From NCBI RefSeq assembly GCF_000317285.1, contig NZ_AJLN01000098.1:58370-122369 (forward strand): a stretch of 64,000 bases of DNA, read 5' to 3'. The position numbers and the translations under genes were made by a program. The notes below the pieces were generated by a model, which saw nothing but the letters and a program-made list of their open reading frames with translations, had not been told where the DNA came from and ran no database searches. This document shows positions 9,664-17,325 of this stretch, in pieces. Each line of letters opens with the position of its first letter. Positions within the stretch are counted from its first letter, which is position 1. Source of the DNA: Chlorogloeopsis fritschii PCC 6912 (GTDB taxonomy: Bacteria; Cyanobacteriota; Cyanobacteriia; Cyanobacteriales; Nostocaceae).

Positions 9664-9692
9664 AAAGGCAGACAAAGAGTCTGCCTTTTTTT
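9664..9692 (+). terminator. Intrinsic terminator/attenuator between rbp and rpsU
   Basis: The stem AAAGGCAGAC pairs with GTCTGCCTTT around a 5-nt loop and runs into a T tract. It lies 34 bp after the rbp stop and 84 bp before rpsU, so it may act as an attenuator. Confidence 0.85.
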
Positions 9693-9775
9693 AACTCTAG
9701 GTACCTGAATTGCTCATTATCATGAAATAATAGCCACTAAATCTAAATTAATTCCATTTAGTAGAAGGAGAGAGA

Positions 9776-9964
9776 ATGACTCAAATCATCGTAGGTGAGA
9801 ATGAAGGGATTGAGTCAGCCTTACGTCGATTTAAGCGGCAAGTTTCCAAGGCAGGGATCTTCCCCGATATGAGGAAGAATCGTCACTTTGAAACACCCCT
9901 GGAAAAACGCAAGCGCAAAGCAGTTGCCAAGCAAAAACAGCGTAAGAGAGGTTTCCATAGTTAA
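9776..9964 (+). CDS. rpsU: 30S ribosomal protein S21 (copy 1)
   Basis: This small basic ribosomal protein (62 residues) is a component of the 30S platform. The family pattern is visible in [18 protein letters not shown] and [21 protein letters not shown] strong GAAGGAGAGAG ribosome-binding site precedes the ATG. It is linked to the upstream RRM gene. A second, divergent S21 gene is encoded at 28069-28248, so the organism carries at least two S21 paralogues. Confidence 0.95.
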   Translation: MTQIIVGENEGIESALRRFKRQVSKAGIFPDMRKNRHFETPLEKRKRKAVAKQKQRKRGFHS

Positions 9965-10179
9965 AGCCTACAGTCTTCGCTCTAATGATTTAATTGTTTT
10001 CTGAACAGATATCACTGTAACTCCAGAAGCCAAACAAACTGTCAGTAAATTAGGGCTAGGCTTCTGGCAAGTTCAACAACTATAAAATTTAAAACTAAAT
10101 ATTTGATTTTTGATTCAGTAGGAATGCGATCGCTTGTTGTGTAGAGAGGGGCGATCGGTTTTTTGTCAAAATTTTATTT

Positions 10180-10212
10180 AGATCCCCGACTTCTCAAAGA
10201 AGTCGGGGATCT
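10180..10212. repeat. 33-bp dispersed palindrome (copy 1)
   Basis: A near-perfect inverted repeat, AGATCCCCGACTTCT, a 3-nt centre, then the reverse complement. An almost identical copy with one arm mismatch occurs at 40889-40921. It sits in the 322-bp spacer between rpsU and the DUF429 gene, where no other gene was seen. Confidence 0.75.
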
Positions 10213-10286
10213 GTATTTGAGCGATCGCCAATTTCGATAATGGTATTACACTGCCAAAAGTTGTTTTGCTGTGTAAATAGACAAAA

Positions 10287-11015
10287 ATGAAATTTTTGGG
10301 CATTGATCTAGGCTGGAAATCGCAACCAAGTGGGCTGTCTTGCTTGCAGTGGAAAGATGATCAACTACATATACTTGAAATCGATCGCCAAGAAAAAATA
10401 GCAGACATTCTGACTTGGATTGATCGCTGCGTACAGCCAGAAGAAAGTGCCATTATCGCTGTAGACGCACCTACCATCATCCCCAACGCTACCGGAAGTC
10501 GCCTACCGGACAAACTTACTCACAAGTATTTTGGAAAATATCACGCTGGATGCTATCCAGCTAACCTTAACTTACCTTTTGCAGAACGCACGGTTAAATT
10601 TGGCTTAGAACTAGAATCTAGGGGTTTTGATCATGCACCCACTATCGAACCGCAAAAATTTGGCAGATATCAAATCGAAGTTTTTCCCCACCCAGCAATA
10701 GTGCATCTGTTCGGCTTAGAAAAGATTCTTAAATATAAAAAAGGACGCCTCGCCGAGCGCCGTTTAGAACTTCTAAAACTCCAAAATTACATAACACAGA
10801 CTCTACCCTTTCTAGAGCCAAGCCTATGCTTTTGTAAGCATCAAGAATTGACTCTTTTACCTTCCACTGGTGCAGCACTTAAAGCTGCCGAAGATAAACT
10901 TGATAGCCTCATCTGCGCTTATGTCGCTGCCCACTGGTGGTATTGGGGAGAAGAACGTAACCTGGTGCTGGGCGATCGCACTACAGGCTACATTGTCATT
11001 CCGCAAAGAAAGTGA
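10287..11015 (+). CDS. DUF429 family protein (predicted RNase H-like fold nuclease)
   Basis: This 242-residue protein resembles the DUF429 family. It opens with FLGIDLGWKS, an acidic first strand typical of RNase H-like folds, followed by IIAVDAPTIIPN with a second acidic residue and a C-terminal AEDKLDSLICAYVAAHWW segment with a third. The spacing of these acidic residues supports a nuclease-like fold, but the function of the family is not established. It is flanked by repeats on both sides and has no operon partner. Confidence 0.75.
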   Translation: MKFLGIDLGWKSQPSGLSCLQWKDDQLHILEIDRQEKIADILTWIDRCVQPEESAIIAVDAPTIIPNATGSRLPDKLTHKYFGKYHAGCYPANLNLPFAERTVKFGLELESRGFDHAPTIEPQKFGRYQIEVFPHPAIVHLFGLEKILKYKKGRLAERRLELLKLQNYITQTLPFLEPSLCFCKHQELTLLPSTGAALKAAEDKLDSLICAYVAAHWWYWGEERNLVLGDRTTGYIVIPQRK

Positions 11016-11022
11016 CTGGGGA

Positions 11023-11097
11023 TATCAGTTATCAGTTACCAGTTATCAGTTATCACAAATAACTGATAACTGTTCACTGTTCACTGTTCACTGCGCC
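11023..11097. repeat. Heptad tandem repeat (TTATCAG / CTGTTCA type)
   Basis: Repeated units of about seven bases (CAGTTATCAGTTACC, ATAACTG, then three copies of TTCACTG) fill the space between two convergent genes and run into the 3' end of glgP. A similar array is at 33340-33412. Confidence 0.75.
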
Positions 11098-13718
11098 CAC
11101 ACAATCAACCTTGGTTCATAAGGACTAGAAAGGTATTTGTGTTTGGGTAATACACGCAAAGATAAGCCTTGCAAACCAGACGTAGTATACAGAACATTAG
11201 CAGTGTAAACACTTAAGCCTTGTGCATCCTCTCCCTGGTATTCCATGACTACAGGCACGCCATTGACAATCTCACCATTGGCATCGATAGCACCTTGGTA
11301 GAGTTCTACCTGTACATCATTGTTCGTGAGAGTTGCTAAGTCAAGCTTGGCTTTAACAACAACAGTTTGGTTAACTTTAATGTCTGTACCTGAGGATACA
11401 TCAACATCTTTAATTTTGATATCGTACCAGTGTTCATAGAGTTTCGCTTTCCAAGCTGCTAATTCTTTGGCAGGAGCGTAATTATTTCCTGTCAAGGTGG
11501 AGTTGCGATCGCTTGCCGGGAAATATGCTCGCTGTGCATATTCTCCCACCATCCGCGCCGTATTAAAGTACGGGCAATTTAAGCGGATTGCATCTTTCAT
11601 TTTGTCAATCCAGTGTCTGGGCAAGCCATCAGCATCGCGATCGTAGAACAACGGTACAACTTCTTTTTCTAATAAGTCATACAAAGCATTTGCTTCGACT
11701 TGATCCTGATAATTAGGATCGTCGTAAATCTCGCCATGTCCGATCGCCCAGCCAGTGCGGACGTAATCTGCTTCATCCCACCAGCCATCTAATACGCTTA
11801 AATTCGGCAATCCATTCATTGCTGCTTTCATCCCGCTGGTACCCGAAGCTTCACGGGGGCGACGCGGTGTATTTAACCACACATCACAACCCGCTACCAT
11901 CAGCCGGGAGATATATATGTCGTAATTGGGAACGAACACAACCTGCTTTTCCAAGCCTTGTTCACGAATGAAATGATTAATGTCGCGGATTAGCTCCTTA
12001 CCAGGAATATCTCTGGGGTGAGCTTTTCCAGCAATAACAAATTGCACTTTACGGTGTTTGTTACCCAACAACAGCCGCCTGATGCGTTCTAAATCCCGCA
12101 TCCACAAGGTAGCGCGTTTGTAAGTAGCAAAGCGACGAGCAAAACCAATAGTTAAAACATAAGGATCGAGGACTTCTTGTGCTTGGGCAATTTCGCTAGG
12201 AGAAGCACCGCGATCATACAAATGTTTAACAAGACGCTCCCGCACATACAAAACCATATCTAAGCGACAGCGTTCATGATTTCGCCATAACTCCTCATCA
12301 GGAATAGCATCCATGCGATCCCACAATGGGTGATCGGTTGGTGCGGATGACCAATTGGGGCCTAAGTAGCGATCATATAATTCCTGAGTAGATTTAGCAA
12401 CACAACTGCGGGCATGAACACCATTAGTTATAGCATTAATTGGTACTTCCTCTACTGGTAAACCTTTCCACAACCCTTTAAACATCTGCCGCGACACTGT
12501 ACCGTGCAGTTGTGCTACACCATTAGAAAATGTAGCCATCTTCAGTGCCAACACTGCCATACTAAAAGGCCCAGATAAATCACCAGTATTCTCTCGCCCT
12601 AGAGCCAAAAATTGGTCTTTGTTTAGACCAAATACATCTGCATAGTGACCTAAGTAGTGCAAAACCTTGTCTGGAGGAAACAAGTCAATCCCCGCCGGTA
12701 CTGGTGTATGGGTGGTAAAGATATTTGTGGAAGCTACCACCTGTTTAGCTTCGTCATAACTAATCCCTTGTTCCTGAATCAGAATGCGGATGCGTTCTAA
12801 AGCTGAGAACGCCGCGTGTCCTTCATTCATGTGATAGGCAGTGACGTTATACCCCAGTGCTTTCAACATCCGCACACCACCAATACCCAACATCATTTCT
12901 TGGTGGATACGCATATCGATATCCCCACCGTACAGCTGATCTGTAATGTCGTGGTCGTAGGGATTGTTGGGTTCGATGTTGGTATCGAGCATATATAGCG
13001 GCACCCTGCCAACCTGTACGCGCCAAACTCTAGCGTACACGGTGCGTCCTGGATAATCTACCGCAATCCGCAGTTCTGAACCATCAGGATTGCGCTCCAG
13101 TTGTATGGGCATATTGTAAAAGTCGTTAATCGGATAGCGTTCCTGCTGCCAGCCATCGGCATTGAGATACTGAGCAAAGTAGCCTTGTTGGTACAGCAAG
13201 CCCACTCCCACCAAAGGCAATCCTAAGTCGCTAGCCGATTTCAGGTGATCGCCCGCCAGTACTCCCAAACCTCCAGAATAAATCGGTAAACAATCTACAA
13301 GTCCAAATTCAGCGGAAAAATAGGCATAGCACTCTGGAGATCGGGGATCGGGAGAAGACAAGGAAGAATTTATCCCTTGTCCACCTTGTCCCTTATCCCT
13401 AGTCCCCGATCCCTTGTACCTTGTTTTCTGATACCAAGTGCGCTCTTTGAGATAGTCTTCTAGCTGCAAAGCGGCACGATCCATTTGTGCTAGGAAGCCT
13501 TCATCTTCTACTACTTCCGTCAACCGGATTTGGCTGATAGTTCCTAGCATGAGAACAGGATTGTGATGGCTAGATTCCCATAGATCGGGATCTAAGCGGC
13601 GAAATAGATCTTTAGTCTCAACGTTCCAATCCCAATGTAAGTTGTATGCTAGCTTCCGCAGCGGTTCTAATCGCGGAGGCAATGCAGGAGAGACGTTGAA
13701 TGTGCGAATTGGCTGCAT
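11088..13718 (-). CDS. glgP: Alpha-glucan (glycogen) phosphorylase
   Basis: This GT35 phosphorylase releases glucose-1-phosphate from glycogen. The N-terminal ~110 residues resemble DUF3417, found in the long bacterial alpha-glucan phosphorylases. Catalytic features include YSGGLGVLAGDHLKSASDLG, HMNEGHAAFSALER and the pyridoxal-phosphate segment EASGTSGMKAAMNGLPN, whose lysine lies near residue 630. ATG at 13718 (MQPIRTFN) is preferred over a TTG six codons upstream. A repeat-derived insertion (nt 13335-13425) encodes a low-complexity loop, roughly residues 98-128, between the N-terminal and catalytic regions. The last 10 bp overlap a heptad repeat. Length is about 876 residues. Confidence 0.93.
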   Translation of the reverse strand: MQPIRTFNVSPALPPRLEPLRKLAYNLHWDWNVETKDLFRRLDPDLWESSHHNPVLMLGTISQIRLTEVVEDEGFLAQMDRAALQLEDYLKERTWYQKTRYKGSGTRDKGQGGQGINSSLSSPDPRSPECYAYFSAEFGLVDCLPIYSGGLGVLAGDHLKSASDLGLPLVGVGLLYQQGYFAQYLNADGWQQERYPINDFYNMPIQLERNPDGSELRIAVDYPGRTVYARVWRVQVGRVPLYMLDTNIEPNNPYDHDITDQLYGGDIDMRIHQEMMLGIGGVRMLKALGYNVTAYHMNEGHAAFSALERIRILIQEQGISYDEAKQVVASTNIFTTHTPVPAGIDLFPPDKVLHYLGHYADVFGLNKDQFLALGRENTGDLSGPFSMAVLALKMATFSNGVAQLHGTVSRQMFKGLWKGLPVEEVPINAITNGVHARSCVAKSTQELYDRYLGPNWSSAPTDHPLWDRMDAIPDEELWRNHERCRLDMVLYVRERLVKHLYDRGASPSEIAQAQEVLDPYVLTIGFARRFATYKRATLWMRDLERIRRLLLGNKHRKVQFVIAGKAHPRDIPGKELIRDINHFIREQGLEKQVVFVPNYDIYISRLMVAGCDVWLNTPRRPREASGTSGMKAAMNGLPNLSVLDGWWDEADYVRTGWAIGHGEIYDDPNYQDQVEANALYDLLEKEVVPLFYDRDADGLPRHWIDKMKDAIRLNCPYFNTARMVGEYAQRAYFPASDRNSTLTGNNYAPAKELAAWKAKLYEHWYDIKIKDVDVSSGTDIKVNQTVVVKAKLDLATLTNNDVQVELYQGAIDANGEIVNGVPVVMEYQGEDAQGLSVYTANVLYTTSGLQGLSLRVLPKHKYLSSPYEPRLIVWAQ

Positions 13719-13947
13719 AGGCAAGCAGAGCTCCAAGTCTAGCTATCGCTATTGTTGTCTTTCTTTTGTTAATGTTGCCAATTTTTTATACTGTGTTTGC
13801 AAACTACCCTTAACATTGTTAAGCTTTGCAAACTATTCTCATTTTTCTTGCGATCGCTAATAGTAAGCAAATAAGTATGATTGCCAATAAATAGATGCCT
13901 TGCGGTGATAGCAGTTGATAATGGCTAGTTAGATTAGAGTAATTCAG

Positions 13948-14182
13948 TCATTGCCATCCTAAAAGCCCTAAATTCAGTATTAGCAATCTCTTTTCTCTCC
14001 AGAGCGCAAGGATAATTACAGCCAATCCACTCAGAATTACTTTGAGCCAAAATGGTAGATTCTGACTCGGAGCACGCTTGTAAACACCTACAGGGCTAGA
14101 ACATCCCGATTCATCGTAGCGATGATAATTTCATCTGTCCATCAAAGAGGTGATTGATAGTTTGTTGACTTTCTTGGGGCAT
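13948..14182 (-). pseudogene. Probable frameshifted small membrane protein gene
   Basis: On the minus strand an ATG at 14182 begins MPQESQQTINHLFDGQ and soon stops. An adjacent frame continues NYHRYDESGCSS, then a stretch ending in NLPFWLKVILSGLAVIILAL with WREKRLL after it, and stops at 13948. Joined, the frames give about 77 residues with one C-terminal membrane helix followed by basic residues, which looks like one small gene broken by a single frameshift near 14130. The family is not recognised. A sequencing error is the main alternative. Confidence 0.4.
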
Positions 14183-15723
14183 AAATAGCTTTCCTTACTG
14201 GACTAGAACTTTAATTTACGTGTAGTGAAGTTAAACGCAACAAGAATCTATCTCTAGTAGGAAGTAATATGATTTTGTTTTATTTATGCAACATTTCACT
14301 GTTATCTCTGAAGCACTTCTACTTAAACTAGGTATTTCCCCAGGAGCGCTTCAGGCTCTAATATACTTTTCGTATCAAAATCTCTAAAGCCTTACTAATT
14401 GAACTTTACTATTGCAATAAATAATTATTATCAACTCCAAGGAACTTTATCTACTAGTTTTAACTCTCGGTTACTGAAAAATCTTGACGACAGTTGCTAT
14501 CCAAGTACTTCTTTTTTAATTAACACCCAAGGAGGATGTCTGTACAGATTCAATGTACTAAGAAAGTTTAATAGAGTTAATACAGATAAATATCTTATGT
14601 TAATTTCTCTGAAATTTCTAAAGATGTTGAGGAAATTAAGTATTTAAATTTACACGCAATTGCTCAACTAGGTAAATTAGCTTTGAGTTAGGCTTTACTA
14701 ACTTAAATACCATCTTTATCTTAACTTAATAAAATACCTAATATATTTAAATGAATCTTTTTATTCTGGAACGATAAAATAATTTATGCTATACGTAAGC
14801 ATAACTATTTCAAAAAAACATCTATATAAGCAAAAAAGCAATTTGGTTTGTCTGTAGTAATCTACGTACATCATGACTAAAGCAGCATATTACAAAAACT
14901 GGCTGCAAGAAAGCCGTCACATAAATCGAGGAAGCGCTTACCTTTTTACGGTTAAGTTGAATGTGATGGCCGAAGTTGGAGAAACTCCACCCTAATTTTT
15001 GTTGTACGTGAGCAGAAATATTAAAAATTCAACAACTACATTTTTTGGATAAAAGGCGGAGAGCCTCATTTTGGTAAGAAAAACTTCGACATATGTAGCT
15101 AAGATAGAATTTTTGCTTGTCTAAGTAAATATCGAGAGGATTAAAGCTGCCTTGCAGAAAATGGTTTTACAGGCAGATATTCCGTACTAGCTGTATCAGC
15201 GTTGAATGTAAATCTTTATCTTTTTGCTTGAGAAATTACCAAAGCCTACTCTTACCATCTATTCTGTGCTTTACTAATCTGATGGTCATAGCTTATAAAC
15301 GCTGATATAGGCTGAAAATTCTCTCTAAATTAAAGATAAGCTCTGCTCTTTACGTTTTTCGCTTTCATATCATTTTGCACAATTCTATTGCTAACAAAAA
15401 CTTTTAGTACCAAGTTCATGGAAGCTAATATTGGTAATTAGAAAAGTAAATATCTATTTCACTGTTATCTATTACCAGTTTTACCTATAAACTTCCTGCA
15501 TTAACCTACTTAATATTAAGTAGAAGCAAATAGAATTAGCCTTAGATGCACTAGAACGGGTATTTATTAGCACTTTTCTCAGCTTTCAAAATTACAAAAA
15601 AGCAACAAGATTTGTAATTTTGTTTATTCCTCATCAGAAGTTCAATGCCTGATAAATACCTGCATTTTTAGTGGTTTTCAAGTTAAAAATACGCCTTAAG
15701 CCAAAAAGTGGAGAGTAGATTAG
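14183..15723. other. AT-rich gene desert upstream of the acyltransferase
   Basis: About 1.5 kb without a recognisable gene. It contains weak open frames only, for example 14399-14647 (plus, 82 codons, low complexity) and 14873-14995 (plus, 40 codons beginning MTKAAYYKNWLQ, Trp/Tyr-containing, family unknown). Base composition is markedly AT-rich and HIP1 sites are absent, unlike most surrounding genes. It may hold long leaders, small RNAs or decayed genes. Confidence 0.4.
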
Positions 15724-16443
15724 ATGAATCAACAACAATTTTTTGATAAATGGCAGCGTTTCAAAGAAGTTTTATTAATTAGTTTGCTAGGAGCAATTCC
15801 AACTATTGTCTTTGGGCCGAAGCTGCGAAACTTGCTATACCGTTTTATTTTTGCCGAAATAGGCGTTTCAGTCTATATCCAAAATGGAGTTGAATTTCTC
15901 GGTACTGATTGTATTGAGATTGGCAATGGTGTACATATTTTCAAAGGTGTTCGTATAAATGCGAGAGGGCATGAAAATAATAGAGTTTGCTTGGAAAAAG
16001 GAGTTGCTATCGAGAGAAATGTTGATATTGGTTGTTTAGACAATACATCCATAGAAATTGCTCAAGATACTTTTATCGGCCCTGGTGTTTCTATTACTGG
16101 CCCAGGAAACATCAAAATAGGAAAACGCTGTTTAATTGCGTCCCATTCAGGAATATTTGCCAATAATCATAACTTTGCAGACCCGTTAAAATACATAGCA
16201 GATCAAGGTATAACTCGCCAGGGAATTGTTATAGGAGATGATTGTTGGCTGGGGCATGGGGTAACAGTACTAGATGGAGTCACTATCGGTGAGGGTAGTG
16301 TCATTGGTGCAGGAGCAGTTGTTACCAAAGATATTCCTCCCTTCTCTATTGCTGTGGGGGTGCCTGCAAAAGTAGTTAGAAAACGAGTTAGCAAGCAACT
16401 GATTAACCCTAGAGAATCAGAAATGAAATTGACTAAGTTTTAG
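15724..16443 (+). CDS. Hexapeptide-repeat acyltransferase (left-handed beta-helix)
   Basis: This 239-residue protein has many imperfect hexapeptide turns, such as IEIGNGVHIFKGVRIN, VAIERNVDIG, TFIGPGVSIT, NIKIGKRCLI, IVIGDDCWLG and VTIGEGSVIGAGAVVT, ending in the characteristic PPFSIAVGVPAKVVRKR. This is the left-handed beta-helix of acetyl/acyltransferases of the WcaF/WbbJ/NodL type, which commonly modify sugars of extracellular polysaccharides. The histidine in FANNHNF is a likely catalytic residue. An N-terminal hydrophobic stretch (residues ~15-35) may attach it to the membrane. No polysaccharide genes are adjacent, so the acceptor is unknown. Confidence 0.85.
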   Translation: MNQQQFFDKWQRFKEVLLISLLGAIPTIVFGPKLRNLLYRFIFAEIGVSVYIQNGVEFLGTDCIEIGNGVHIFKGVRINARGHENNRVCLEKGVAIERNVDIGCLDNTSIEIAQDTFIGPGVSITGPGNIKIGKRCLIASHSGIFANNHNFADPLKYIADQGITRQGIVIGDDCWLGHGVTVLDGVTIGEGSVIGAGAVVTKDIPPFSIAVGVPAKVVRKRVSKQLINPRESEMKLTKF

Positions 16444-16553
16444 AGTAGGAGTATCTCTCTTGCTTGTGATGGATTCAGCAAGCCAAACTTCTATCAAGAG
16501 ATTTTCATCTGTCTTGTGTCTTTTGTTCACATTTGGCACAAGTTACAACTATT

Positions 16554-16576
16554 GTTGCCAGGTTGAGCCTGGCAAC
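16554..16576. repeat. Short palindrome related to the 68-bp repeat
   Basis: GTTGCCAGG, five bases, then CCTGGCAAC, followed by GAGAA. It is a diverged core of the dispersed palindrome at 5254 and 32421. It lies in the 605-bp spacer between the acyltransferase and psbI, which otherwise shows only weak frames and the psbI promoter region. Confidence 0.6.
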
Positions 16577-17048
16577 GAGAAATGTATATATTTTCTGTTT
16601 TCTCCCTCAAGTCATCAAAAATCTTATTAGTACAAATTCAAATATATCTTGTAATTTTAGTTACTATAATAGTTTTAACACTGATCCAATCAGTTATTTG
16701 ATGTCAAAAACATACTTTTATATTGAAGTTGGAAACATCTAATCTAGGCAAACGTCAGAATAGCCACCAGTTTACAACTGAGAAAATCACGTGCATCTGT
16801 AAGGCAGAAGCCTGTGTGATTAATCTCACAATAAATTGATGAAAACTTCTCTTTCCTCACTCCTAGCCCCTATTCTCAAGTGAGATAACCTGGGTGAGTG
16901 GTGAGTGCCTAACTTCAGCTGTGAAGTTTATCTCCTGACTTACACCAGTCTTCTCCAAAAAGAGAATGAGATTTGGGTAAGATAAAGTAGCTATCTTGAT
17001 CTGCATAGCAGACTCGGAAGTTTTTCATACCCGAAGGAGTTATCTTTC

Positions 17049-17165
17049 ATGCTGACTTTAAAAATCGTCGTTTATATTGTTGTTGCCTTCTTCCTGACTC
17101 TGTTTATTTTTGGATTTTTGTCAAACGATCCGGCTCGCAACCCCGGTCGTCGGGACTTAGAGTAA
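17049..17165 (+). CDS. psbI: Photosystem II reaction centre protein I
   Basis: The 38-residue product begins [19 protein letters not shown] and ends in [13 protein letters not shown], the unmistakable PsbI pattern: one membrane helix at the N-terminus and a charged C-terminal tail on the stromal/cytoplasmic side. PsbI sits next to D1 and helps assemble PSII. GAAGGAG about 13 bases upstream is the ribosome-binding site. The gene is monocistronic in this window. Confidence 0.97.
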   Translation: MLTLKIVVYIVVAFFLTLFIFGFLSNDPARNPGRRDLE

Positions 17166-17187
17166 TATCGAGACAAGTTATCCAGAG

Positions 17188-17201
17188 CTGCCTAAAGGCA
17201 G
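17188..17201 (+). terminator. Small hairpin after psbI
   Basis: CTGCCT and AGGCAG pair across two bases, 22 bp after the psbI stop. No T tract follows directly, so it may stabilise the mRNA rather than terminate it. Confidence 0.35.
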
Positions 17202-17325
17202 AACAGACTAGACGCCTTTGGGGCGGCTTGCTTAAAGTTAGAAAGGCAAAAGTCGGAAGGCAAAGTTTTTAATTAGTCCTTCCGGCTCTTAATTTGGCTA
17301 TTTGTTTGCTCGACTATGCTGAAAT

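Noticed and set aside
11023..11097. Possible CRISPR-like array from regular short repeats
   Set aside because: Units are about 7 bp without spacers; this is a heptad tandem repeat, not a CRISPR.
14399..14647. 82-codon open frame in the gene desert
   Set aside because: Low complexity with rare codons and no recognisable domain or conserved motif.
16533..16742. 69-codon frame before psbI
   Set aside because: It reads through a dispersed palindrome; Cys/Phe/Tyr-rich chance translation.
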